Origin: Flavobacterium jejuense | GTDB lineage: Bacteria; Bacteroidota; Bacteroidia; Flavobacteriales; Flavobacteriaceae | DNA length: 64,000 nt | Assembly (NCBI RefSeq): GCF_006491595.2 | Contig: NZ_VEVQ02000012.1 | Location: 1-64,000, forward strand | Direction of reading: 5' to 3' | Shown: positions 28,447-36,284 of the stretch, piece after piece | How positions within the stretch are numbered: the stretch's first letter is position 1 | Layout: each line of letters begins with the position of its first letter | Notes under the pieces: model-generated | The model's input: only the letters and a program-made list of their open reading frames with translations | Databases searched by the model: none | Told to the model about the DNA's origin: nothing | Made by a program: the position numbers and the translations under genes

Positions 28447-29298
28447 ATGAATTATCAAATAATCATTCCAGCTCATAACGAAGAGCAGTTTATTGGTTTA
28501 ACCTTAGATTCTTTGGTTAATCAAACTGTTTTGCCTTCTAAAGTTATTGTGGTAGATGATAATTCTACAGATACTACTTCCGAAATTGTAAAATCGTATA
28601 TTGATAAACATTCTTATATTTCATTAGTAAATAAAAATTCGGAAGCTATACACTTACCAGGGAGCAAAGTTATTCAAGCTTTTCATGAGGGAGAGAAACA
28701 CATTGATGATAATTACGATATTATTGTAAAAGTAGATGCCGATTTAATTTTTCCTGCTAATTACTTTGAAACTATTATCAATCATTTTAAGTCTGATGAT
28801 AGCATTGGAATGGTTGGTGGTTTTGCTTACATTGAAAAAGATGAAAAATGGATTTTAGAAAACTTAACCGATAAAGATCATATACGTGGTGCTTTTAAAG
28901 CATATCGAAAAACTACTTTTAAACAAATAGGAGGTTTAAAACCTGCTATGGGTTGGGATACAGTAGATGAATTATTATGCAAATTCTACTATTGGAAAGT
29001 GGTAACTGACACCTCTTTACATGTAAAACACTTAAAACCCACTGGAGCTAATTATAATAAAGCGTCTCGTTATAAACAAGGTGAGGCTTTTTATAGTTTG
29101 GGTTATGGTTTTATGATTACTGTGATTGCGTCCCTAAAACTAGCTTTAAAAAAGAAAAAACCTTTATTGTTTTTAGACTACATAAAAGGATTTTGGAAAG
29201 CAAAATCTTCTAACAAAGATTTATTAGTAACTAAAGAACAAGCTACTTTTATACGAAAATATCGTTGGCAAAAAATGAAGGAGAAAATTTTAAAATGA
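28447..29298 (+). CDS. Family 2 glycosyltransferase
   Basis: About 283 residues from the ATG at 28447 (MNYQIIIPAHNEEQF). A GTG at 28435 is in frame but less likely. GT-A fold with the nucleotide-binding VVDDNSTDTT and the DxD-type metal motif VKVDADLIFP, followed by MGWDTVDELL where the catalytic base region lies. There is no clear membrane anchor. Inverting GT2 enzymes add sugars to lipid carriers, polysaccharides or other acceptors; acceptor and sugar are unknown. It follows the methyltransferase gene and precedes mlaEF by 162 bp. Confidence 0.85.
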   Translation: MNYQIIIPAHNEEQFIGLTLDSLVNQTVLPSKVIVVDDNSTDTTSEIVKSYIDKHSYISLVNKNSEAIHLPGSKVIQAFHEGEKHIDDNYDIIVKVDADLIFPANYFETIINHFKSDDSIGMVGGFAYIEKDEKWILENLTDKDHIRGAFKAYRKTTFKQIGGLKPAMGWDTVDELLCKFYYWKVVTDTSLHVKHLKPTGANYNKASRYKQGEAFYSLGYGFMITVIASLKLALKKKKPLLFLDYIKGFWKAKSSNKDLLVTKEQATFIRKYRWQKMKEKILK

Positions 29299-29310
29299 TC
29301 TTTTATATGT

Positions 29311-29393
29311 GTTAGTGATGGTAACGGCATCCTTTTGTGTAATATAATGAAGCAAAAGATATAGTGAATAGCACGACCTGAAAGGTAACGCCC
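29311..29393. repeat. Candidate dispersed structured intergenic element
   Basis: The spacer before mlaE contains a stem CTTTTG (29332-29337) / CAAAAG (29353-29358) and a small ACCT-GAA-AGGT hairpin (29376-29386), ending GGTAACGCCC before an A-run. It is more GC-rich than the surrounding spacers and is non-coding. The layout resembles short dispersed repeats I associate with flavobacterial spacers. Only one copy is in the window, so repetitiveness cannot be tested here. Confidence 0.35.
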
Positions 29394-29460
29394 AAAAAAA
29401 CTTTTGACTTATCACTCACAACTCGTAACTTCTTATTATTTTAGCAGATATTTATAAACC

Positions 29461-30210
29461 ATGATGCTCATTCGTTACTTATCACAAATAGGAAGGTATT
29501 TTATTATGCTCAAAGAGGTTTTTAACAAACCCACCAAATGGAGCGTGATGAAACAACTCATTTTAAAAGAGATTGATGATTTAATTATTGACTCTTTAGG
29601 AATTGTATCTTTCATCTCATTTTTCGTTGGTGGAGTTGTTGCTATTCAAACCGCTTTAAACCTAACCAACCCTCTAATTCCTAAATATTTAATTGGTTTT
29701 GCAACAAGGCAATCGGTTATTTTAGAGTTTGCACCTACATTTATTTCGGTTATTATGGCTGGGAAGATGGGTTCCTTTATTACTTCTAGTATTGGAACCA
29801 TGCGTGTGACTGAACAAATAGACGCTTTAGAAGTAATGGGAGTGAACTCCTTAAATTATTTGGTCTTTCCAAAAATAATAGCCCTTTTACTGTATCCTTT
29901 TGTTATTAGTTTAAGTATGTTTTTAGGTGTTTTTGGTGGTTATATTGCTGGTGTTTACGGTGGTTTTACCTCTAGCGCTGAATTTATTCAAGGGATTCAA
30001 ACTGAATTTATTCCTTTTCATATTGCTTACGCTTTTATAAAAACAATTGTTTTTGCATTAATACTTGCTACTATTCCTTCTTTTCATGGTTTTTATATGA
30101 AAGGTGGTGCTCTTGAAGTAGGGAAAGCCAGTACGGTAGCGTTTGTTTGGACATCAGTAGTTATTATTTTAATGAATTATATATTAACCCAACTTCTTTT
30201 AAGCTCATGA
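29461..30210 (+). CDS. mlaE: MlaE-family ABC transporter permease
   Basis: A 249-residue inner-membrane permease of the MlaE/YrbE family, with the conserved central block GKMGSFITSSIGTMRVTEQIDALEVMGV and five or so membrane segments. Together with the ATPase encoded next it forms the core of a lipid transport system between inner and outer membranes. The usual substrate-binding MlaD/MCE gene is not adjacent in this window. The gene overlaps mlaF by the four bases ATGA (30207-30210), showing tight translational coupling. Confidence 0.93.
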   Translation: MMLIRYLSQIGRYFIMLKEVFNKPTKWSVMKQLILKEIDDLIIDSLGIVSFISFFVGGVVAIQTALNLTNPLIPKYLIGFATRQSVILEFAPTFISVIMAGKMGSFITSSIGTMRVTEQIDALEVMGVNSLNYLVFPKIIALLLYPFVISLSMFLGVFGGYIAGVYGGFTSSAEFIQGIQTEFIPFHIAYAFIKTIVFALILATIPSFHGFYMKGGALEVGKASTVAFVWTSVVIILMNYILTQLLLSS

Positions 30211-30977
30211 TAGTCGTAAATAACTTGGAAAAAACATTTGGAGATCAGAAAGTTTTAAAAGGCATCACAACTAGTTTTGAAGCTGGTAAAACCAATTTAA
30301 TCATAGGTCAAAGTGGTTCTGGAAAAACTGTCTTTTTGAAGTCGTTATTGGGTATTCACACTCCTGAAACAGGAACCATTGAATTTGACGGAAGAATTTA
30401 CTCCAATTTAACAGATGATGAAAAAAGGGAATTACGTACCGAAATAGGAATGGTTTTCCAAGGAAGTGCTTTATTTGACAGCATGACTGTCGAAGAAAAT
30501 ATTGGTTTTCCTTTGAAAATGTTTACCAAAAAAACGGCCACTGAAATTAAGGAGCGTGTTAATTTTGTAATTGACAGAGTCAATCTTATTAATGCAAATG
30601 ATAAAAAACCTTCAGAAATTTCTGGAGGAATGCAAAAGCGTGTTGCAATTGCTCGTGCTATTGTAAATAATCCAAAATATTTGTTTTGCGATGAACCTAA
30701 CTCTGGTTTAGATCCTAAAACTGCTATAGTAATTGATAATTTAATTAAAGAAATTACAGAAGAATACAATATCACTACAGTAATTAATACTCATGATATG
30801 AATTCTGTGATGGAAATTGGTGAGAAAATTATATTCTTAAAAAATGGGTTATTAGAATGGGAAGGTTCTAACAAAGAAATTTTTAAAACTGATAATGAAG
30901 CAGTAACAGATTTTGTATATTCTTCAGAACTGTTTAAAAAAGTTAGAAAAATGTATTTAGAAGAAGATACTAATTAA
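30207..30977 (+). CDS. mlaF: MlaF-family ABC transporter ATPase
   Basis: About 256 residues from the ATG at 30207 (MIVVNNLEKTFGDQKVLKG), which overlaps the mlaE stop by four bases; the open frame extends upstream to 30147 but that part lies inside mlaE. It has Walker A (GQSGSGKT), signature (ISGGMQKRVAIARAI), Walker B (YLFCDEPNSGLDP) and the switch His (INTHDMNS), all intact. It powers MlaE in phospholipid transport for outer-membrane asymmetry. Its stop is 1 bp from the end of the convergent DUF389 gene, with no terminator seen between them. Confidence 0.93.
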   Translation: MIVVNNLEKTFGDQKVLKGITTSFEAGKTNLIIGQSGSGKTVFLKSLLGIHTPETGTIEFDGRIYSNLTDDEKRELRTEIGMVFQGSALFDSMTVEENIGFPLKMFTKKTATEIKERVNFVIDRVNLINANDKKPSEISGGMQKRVAIARAIVNNPKYLFCDEPNSGLDPKTAIVIDNLIKEITEEYNITTVINTHDMNSVMEIGEKIIFLKNGLLEWEGSNKEIFKTDNEAVTDFVYSSELFKKVRKMYLEEDTN

Positions 30978-30978
30978 A

Positions 30979-32358
30979 TTATTCTGACTTAACTACAACT
31001 TTCTTATTCTTCATTTTTTGGATTAACCAATTCTGATATTTGGTTGTTTCTTTACTAATTTCACTTTTCTTAGTTTTTGCATCCCATTTTAAAACAAAAT
31101 TAGGAATAGTATCGATTTTTTTAAAATCCGTAGAAATACGGTTGTAGAAGGTTATTGAAGTAATATTAGAATTTAGGCTTTTTATTTCTTTAGAAACTTC
31201 ATCAAAAGAAATACTCATATTTGAGTTTAGTTTCGTTTTCAACTCATAAATTTCTTTATCTTTATTAACCAATTGTTCTTCTTTTTTGACCAATAATTGC
31301 TGAGTCGTTAAATATGAATTTTCAATTTCACTTAAACGACTTAATGTCTCCTTGTTCTCCACATCTTGTAAAACTTTAAAACTAACGTTTTCATAACCTA
31401 GTTTCTTCATTTTATTTTGAATTTTATCTATATCTTCTTTTCCTAAGCTTTTTCCTAAAACTGCGAATTCTACAATATTGTCTTTATAATTGGAATCTAC
31501 ATCTAAAATACTTATTCCTTTATCTTCTTTTAATTCCAATAAAACACCATTTACTTTTTGCTCAAAGTCAGATTTTTTATACAATTGGTAAAACATAAAA
31601 ACACTTGGTAAAAAAATAAGTAATGCTAAAAATGTTAGTCCTTGAGAAATTCTCTTTTTACGAAGTTTATCCGCATATTCTTTAAGGGGAAATTTTAAAA
31701 ATTTAACAACTATATAAGTAGCAGATGCAATAAAAATAGTATTTATTGAAAACAAAAAAATAGCTCCTCCAAAATATGCCCAATGTCCAGTTGCTAAACT
31801 AAAACCAGCAGTACATAGTGGTGGCATTAATGCTGTAGCAATAGCAACACCTGCAATTGTATTAACTGATTTATTTCTTCGACTTAATGCTATAATTAAG
31901 GCCAAACCACCTGAAAGAGCAATAATTACATCTAAAACATTAGGTGCTGTACGCGCTAAAAGTTCTGGAGTTTCGTTTTTAAACAATGGAATACTGAAAA
32001 ACAAAAAGGATGTAGTTAAGCTCAACACAACCATTACTCCAAAGTTTTTCAACGATTTTCTTAATAAATCTAAATCATTAATCCCTAAGGAAAGCCCCAT
32101 TCCTAATATTGGCCCCATTAGTGGAGAAATCAACATGGCTCCAATTACAACAGCTGTTGAACTAACATTTAAACCAGTAGAAGCTATCAAAATGGAGAAA
32201 ATTAAAATCCATGCATTTTGACCTTTCATATCAATTCCAGACTTAATATCTTCAATTGTAGCTAAACGGTCTGTATCTGTTGAAATATCAAAAATTCCTC
32301 TAAGAAATAATTTTATTCTTTTCGAAAGATCGCCAAATGAATTGTTGTTACCCTCCAT
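30979..32358 (-). CDS. DUF389 family membrane protein
   Basis: A 459-residue protein. The N-terminal half is a DUF389 membrane domain (about residues 35-260; IASTGLNVSSTAVVIGAMLISPLMGPI is the family signature, then GVAIATALMPPLCTAG). The C-terminal 200 residues are soluble, with a likely coiled coil (about 355-420, NSYLTTQQLLVKKEEQL). The function of DUF389 proteins is not established. It is the last gene of a run starting at 36155, 6 bp after manC, and convergent with mlaF. Confidence 0.85.
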   Translation of the reverse strand: MEGNNNSFGDLSKRIKLFLRGIFDISTDTDRLATIEDIKSGIDMKGQNAWILIFSILIASTGLNVSSTAVVIGAMLISPLMGPILGMGLSLGINDLDLLRKSLKNFGVMVVLSLTTSFLFFSIPLFKNETPELLARTAPNVLDVIIALSGGLALIIALSRRNKSVNTIAGVAIATALMPPLCTAGFSLATGHWAYFGGAIFLFSINTIFIASATYIVVKFLKFPLKEYADKLRKKRISQGLTFLALLIFLPSVFMFYQLYKKSDFEQKVNGVLLELKEDKGISILDVDSNYKDNIVEFAVLGKSLGKEDIDKIQNKMKKLGYENVSFKVLQDVENKETLSRLSEIENSYLTTQQLLVKKEEQLVNKDKEIYELKTKLNSNMSISFDEVSKEIKSLNSNITSITFYNRISTDFKKIDTIPNFVLKWDAKTKKSEISKETTKYQNWLIQKMKNKKVVVKSE

Positions 32359-32364
32359 AATTTC

Positions 32365-33423
32365 TTACTTTAATTTAGCTACTATCTTTTTTATATCTTG
32401 TTCTTTACTTTTTGGATAAATCAATAAAACATGTTCTTTGTCTACCACTATAAAATCATTAAGACCATCAATAACCACTAGTTTTTTCCCTTCTGTACGA
32501 ATTATATTATGAGATGCATTTTCTAAAAAGACATTTGCATTTACAACTGCATTATTATTTATATCCTTAGGAAGTTTATCGTATAACGACCCCCATGTTC
32601 CTAGATCGTTCCAATCAAAAGTAGCAGACATTACAAAAACATTTTGCGCTTTCTCTAAAATAGCATAATCTATTGATATGTTTTCAGCTAAAGGATAATT
32701 CTCAGCAATAAAAGTTTTTTCTTCATCTGTATTATAGGCTTCATATCCCCTTAAAAAATGCTGATACATCTCTGGTTGAAAAATTTGAAAGGCATTCAAA
32801 ATGGATTTTATACTCCAAATAAAAATCCCTGCATTCCATAAAAAGTTTCTACTTTGAATAAATTGACGAGCAGTTGCATAATCTGGTTTCTCTCTAAACT
32901 GAATCACCTTTTTTACAGGTCTACTATCCAATTTATCGTATTCAATATAACCATATCCAGTGTTTGGAAAGGTAGGTAAAATTCCTAAAGTCATTAAATT
33001 ATCTTGAGATTCACAAAAATCAAAAGAATGTTGAATATTTGAAATAAATTGCATTTCATCTTCAATCCAATGATCACTTGGCGCTACTAAAACGACAGCA
33101 TTAGGGTTTTTCTTTTCTATTTTAAGTGATGCATACAAAATACAAGGAGCTGTATTACGCATAGCTGGTTCTAAAATAATTTGTTCTTGCTTAACAGAGG
33201 GCAATTGCTCTAAAACAATATCATTATAACTTTCATTAGTTAAAATCAATATATTCTCTTTAGGAATAATTTGAGAAAGCCTAGCAAATGTTTTTTGAAT
33301 CAAAGTCTCTCCAGTTCCTAGCATATCATGAAATTGCTTTGGAAAATCGGTTGTGCTTACTGGCCAAAAACGAGACCCTACTCCTCCAGCCATTAATATT
33401 GCGTAATAATTTTTATTCATCAT
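32365..33423 (-). CDS. manC: Mannose-1-phosphate guanylyltransferase
   Basis: A 352-residue nucleotidyltransferase making GDP-mannose from mannose-1-phosphate and GTP. The sugar-nucleotide signature LMAGGVGSRFWPVS with downstream FPKQF, the FREKPD lysine motif and DWNDLGTWGSLYDKL are intact. It lacks the C-terminal phosphomannose isomerase domain of bifunctional ManC proteins. Its GDP-mannose could feed the mannosyltransferase-like genes at 48.4-51.9 kb. Two ATGs in tandem (33423 and 33420) make the exact start uncertain by one residue. It lies 5 bp after the SprT-like gene. Confidence 0.93.
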   Translation of the reverse strand: MMNKNYYAILMAGGVGSRFWPVSTTDFPKQFHDMLGTGETLIQKTFARLSQIIPKENILILTNESYNDIVLEQLPSVKQEQIILEPAMRNTAPCILYASLKIEKKNPNAVVLVAPSDHWIEDEMQFISNIQHSFDFCESQDNLMTLGILPTFPNTGYGYIEYDKLDSRPVKKVIQFREKPDYATARQFIQSRNFLWNAGIFIWSIKSILNAFQIFQPEMYQHFLRGYEAYNTDEEKTFIAENYPLAENISIDYAILEKAQNVFVMSATFDWNDLGTWGSLYDKLPKDINNNAVVNANVFLENASHNIIRTEGKKLVVIDGLNDFIVVDKEHVLLIYPKSKEQDIKKIVAKLK

Positions 33424-33428
33424 TTATT

Positions 33429-34031
33429 TTAATTTGGTACAACTTCTACTTCAGCATTAGGTTGAAATAAAAACATTCTACCTGTTTGCAATTCAATACA
33501 TTCATATCTTTTAACACGAAGTGCTATTTTCTTAAAAACCTTTCCGTTATGAATTCTAAAATGTGAACCATATGGTATCTCAAAGATATAATTTTTATCT
33601 GACTCTTTCTCATCATATTGTTTTAAGGCCAATGATAATGTTGCATCTGTATCGCTACTAGCTTTCGGGTTTTTAAAATGTCTTGCTAAAAGGGGTAATA
33701 ACTGATTAGGAAAAATTTCTGGTCTAATAAATGGCATCATTAATTGTTGAAACGTAAATTTCCATTCTTCTCCATGTGGCTTAATATACCTTCCGTATTT
33801 CTCAAAAGCTACTAAATGTGCAATTTCATGAATTAAAGTTATTAAAAAACGGTATTTATTTAAACTAGCATTAACTGTTATCTGGTGAAATCCATTAGCA
33901 TTCTTCCTATAATCACCATGACGAGTTACTCGTTCATTTACAATTTTTAAATGAACATGATTGGCTTTGATTAATTCAAAACAAGATTGAACTGCGTGTT
34001 CTGGTAAATATTTTTTTAAAACGTCACTCAA
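33429..34031 (-). CDS. SprT-like zinc metalloprotease-fold protein, TTG start
   Basis: A 200-residue SprT-like protein with HEIAHLVAFEKYGRYIKPHG, that is an HExxH zinc site plus a downstream His, and a C-terminal beta part (YECIELQTGRMFLFQPN). Eukaryotic relatives (Spartan) cut DNA-protein crosslinks; the role in Bacteroidota is not settled. The start is unusual: an in-frame TAA lies at 34035-34037 and no ATG occurs before the conserved region, so the TTG at 34029-34031 is the only practical start. The preceding SDR gene ends 3 bp upstream, giving translational coupling. Confidence 0.82.
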   Translation of the reverse strand: MSDVLKKYLPEHAVQSCFELIKANHVHLKIVNERVTRHGDYRKNANGFHQITVNASLNKYRFLITLIHEIAHLVAFEKYGRYIKPHGEEWKFTFQQLMMPFIRPEIFPNQLLPLLARHFKNPKASSDTDATLSLALKQYDEKESDKNYIFEIPYGSHFRIHNGKVFKKIALRVKRYECIELQTGRMFLFQPNAEVEVVPN

Positions 34032-34034
34032 TTT

Positions 34035-34715
34035 TTATGGTGTAGTTGATGAAACTTGTAAGACTTTTCCATTGTAGAACATATTTCCTGTCAATGCAAA
34101 ATTAAAAATATAATCTGCCATTTCCTTCGCAGATACTGGAGCTTCATAGCCTGGAAAGGCTTCTTGTAACATTTCAGTATTTACAGAACCTAATGCTAAA
34201 ACATTAAAAGTAATTCCTTTATCTTTATATTCTTCTGCTAACAATTCTGAAAGTGTAATTACAGCACCTTTACTCGAACTGTATGCAGCTAAACCAGAAA
34301 ATTTCATACTTCCTTGAATACCTCCCATAGAACTAATCGTCACAACATGACTACCTTTTTGAAGAAATGGAATACAAATCCGAGTCAATTCAGCTACAGC
34401 AAAAACATTTACCTTATATACTTGTTCAAAGTCTTTTGATGATAAATTTTCAAAAGGTTTATGAATTAATAAACCTGCATTATGAATAATTATATCCACT
34501 TTACTATTCCAAGATTGACTTACAAACTGTTCAATTTTTAACAATTCTTCTTCAATAGAAATATCAATGCTTAAACAAGTAATATTTTGATTTCCTAAGA
34601 ACTCTTTAGGTGTTTTTCTTGAAATAGCAAGAATTTGATGGCCTTCATTAGCAAATTGCAAAGCCAACTCATATCCAATCCCTCTTGATGTTCCAGTTAT
34701 AATTATGTTTTTCAT
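34035..34715 (-). CDS. Short-chain dehydrogenase/reductase
   Basis: A 226-residue classical SDR with the cofactor loop GTSRGIGYELA, the NAG motif (IHNAGLL), catalytic Ser in VTISSMGG and the YxxxK pair in AAYSSSKGAV. It is cytosolic and NAD(P)-dependent; the substrate is unknown. It is 2 bp after the M28 peptidase gene and 3 bp before the SprT-like gene, in an apparent operon of unrelated housekeeping functions. Confidence 0.9.
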   Translation of the reverse strand: MKNIIITGTSRGIGYELALQFANEGHQILAISRKTPKEFLGNQNITCLSIDISIEEELLKIEQFVSQSWNSKVDIIIHNAGLLIHKPFENLSSKDFEQVYKVNVFAVAELTRICIPFLQKGSHVVTISSMGGIQGSMKFSGLAAYSSSKGAVITLSELLAEEYKDKGITFNVLALGSVNTEMLQEAFPGYEAPVSAKEMADYIFNFALTGNMFYNGKVLQVSSTTP

Positions 34716-34717
34716 TA

Positions 34718-35701
34718 TTACTTCATTTGAATTTCCTTTGTTTCTGCATTCATCATGGCTTCTAAAACAGGAATAGTTTTATTAATAACATTTGTCATAT
34801 GTTTTGTATCCATTAATTCAAATTCATCATCTGGCTGATGATAGAATTGAAAATTTTCAAAATCAAAAGTAGAAACCGTTTGAGCAGGAACATCAAATTC
34901 AGTAAAAAAAGGATAATTATCTGATGCTCTAAACAATTGATATTGTGTTTCTGCTGGTATGTAACCAATTAATTTTTCACCTGAATAATCATTCATTATT
35001 TGAGCCATATTACTCTTTCCAAAACCAGTTAGATACAACAACATATCTTCTCTATTCATCTTAACACCTATCATTTCATAATTAAACATAAAATACAGAT
35101 TTAGATTTTGTTCTTTTAGTTTTTTAGCCAAATGTTTTGACCCCAAAAGTCCTTTTTCCTCAGCAGAAAAGAAAGTAATAATCAAACTACGTTTGTTCGT
35201 TTTATTTTTTGCAAAATACTTCATTACTTCAGTTACAGCTGTTGTTCCTGAAGCATTATCATTAGCTCCATTAGCTATATCATCTCCATTCACCGCTTTA
35301 ATTCTCCCAATATGATCGTAATGTGCTCCAATAATTACAAATTCATTCTTCAATTTTGAATCATTTCCTTCAATAAAACCAACAACATTATAAGCTGGTC
35401 TATCAAAATTAGAAAGTGTATCCTTATATGTTTTAAAATAAGGTTTTACTCCATTTTCTTTTAGTAGATTTTCTAGATAAGCACTCGCCTTTTCAATTCC
35501 TTCACTTCCAGTATTTCGCCCTTCTAGTTCGTCAGAAGTTAAAAATTTAAGTGTTTTTGAAACATTTTCTTCTTTTACAAAATCTATTTTAGCTACAGTA
35601 TTAACAATAGCAACATCGTCAGTTGGAATATTAGAAACAATAGGTTTAGCACCTCCACAAGCTACAAGAAGTAAACTTGTAAAAAAAGATATTTTTTTCA
35701 T
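34718..35701 (-). CDS. M28 family zinc peptidase lipoprotein
   Basis: A 327-residue lipoprotein (lipobox LLLVACG) with an M28 aminopeptidase domain. Visible metal and catalytic motifs: GAHYDHIG, NGANDNASGT, FFSAEEKGLLGS and the late His in YHQPDDEFE. The fourth ligand motif, usually NxDMIG, reads NYEMIG, so Glu replaces Asp; I believe this occurs in related flavobacterial proteins and need not abolish activity. It is likely a periplasmic or surface aminopeptidase. It lies 70 bp downstream of the DoxX gene. Confidence 0.87.
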   Translation of the reverse strand: MKKISFFTSLLLVACGGAKPIVSNIPTDDVAIVNTVAKIDFVKEENVSKTLKFLTSDELEGRNTGSEGIEKASAYLENLLKENGVKPYFKTYKDTLSNFDRPAYNVVGFIEGNDSKLKNEFVIIGAHYDHIGRIKAVNGDDIANGANDNASGTTAVTEVMKYFAKNKTNKRSLIITFFSAEEKGLLGSKHLAKKLKEQNLNLYFMFNYEMIGVKMNREDMLLYLTGFGKSNMAQIMNDYSGEKLIGYIPAETQYQLFRASDNYPFFTEFDVPAQTVSTFDFENFQFYHQPDDEFELMDTKHMTNVINKTIPVLEAMMNAETKEIQMK

Positions 35702-35771
35702 TTTTTTTATTTTCGTAAAAATAATAAAATCCTGACAATATCGATATTTTTAGGAGTAGAAGATTTAAAAT

Positions 35772-36155
35772 CTACATCTTAAGCTTTGTTAAATCAAGAA
35801 TTTTATTCTTATTAATATATACTAAAACAAAACAACAGATAAAAGTAATAATTGCCAACACAAATAAAAAACCTCCATCGTTTTGAACTTCTATCCCTAA
35901 AATAGTTAAATGAGACACTATAGCTCCCAACATTGTTACCATACCTAGCAACGCTCCAATTAAAGTTGTTCTAGGTATTATAATCAATAGAGAAGCAATT
36001 AGCTCAACTATACCAGAACCTATTCTTCCATAGGGTTCAATTCCTAAAGTAGAAAATATATAAACACTTTCAGAGGCTCCTGTAAATTTAAAGAATAAAG
36101 TTTGCAGTAAAATAATTACCGCTATAAGCTTAACAAATAAAATTATTTTCATCAT
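35772..36155 (-). CDS. DoxX-like small membrane protein
   Basis: A 127-residue protein with four membrane helices. FFKFTGASESVYIFSTLGIEPYGRIGSGIVELIASLLII matches the DoxX/MauE-like pattern, with Gly and Glu in the third segment. The biochemical role of such small members is not known. Two ATGs in tandem (36155, 36152) are possible starts. It is upstream of the M28 peptidase gene on the same strand and separated from pdhC by a terminator. Confidence 0.72.
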   Translation of the reverse strand: MMKIILFVKLIAVIILLQTLFFKFTGASESVYIFSTLGIEPYGRIGSGIVELIASLLIIIPRTTLIGALLGMVTMLGAIVSHLTILGIEVQNDGGFLFVLAIITFICCFVLVYINKNKILDLTKLKM

Positions 36156-36232
36156 AATGAAGTTTCAATTCAAAACAAAAGTAATTGATATCTATAAACT
36201 AAAATGTTAGCTAGAGTACTTTAGTTTAATAA

Positions 36233-36263
36233 ACAAAAAAAATCCCGCTTAGACGGGATTTTC
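36233..36263 (-). terminator. Terminator after pdhC
   Basis: AAAATCCCG (36239-36247) pairs with CGGGATTTT (36254-36262), with a long A-run on the plus strand that becomes the T-run on the minus strand. It closes the pdhA-pdhC transcript. Confidence 0.9.
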
Positions 36264-36284
36264 ATATGATATATACTATTTCAA

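Noticed and set aside
30979..32358. DUF389 protein as part of the Mla transporter
   Set aside because: It is convergent with mlaF, on the other strand, and has its own operon with manC and others. Proximity alone is not enough.
34718..35701. M28 peptidase as inactive because of NYEMIG
   Set aside because: Glu can bind zinc and similar variants seem to occur in related proteins; the other ligands are present.
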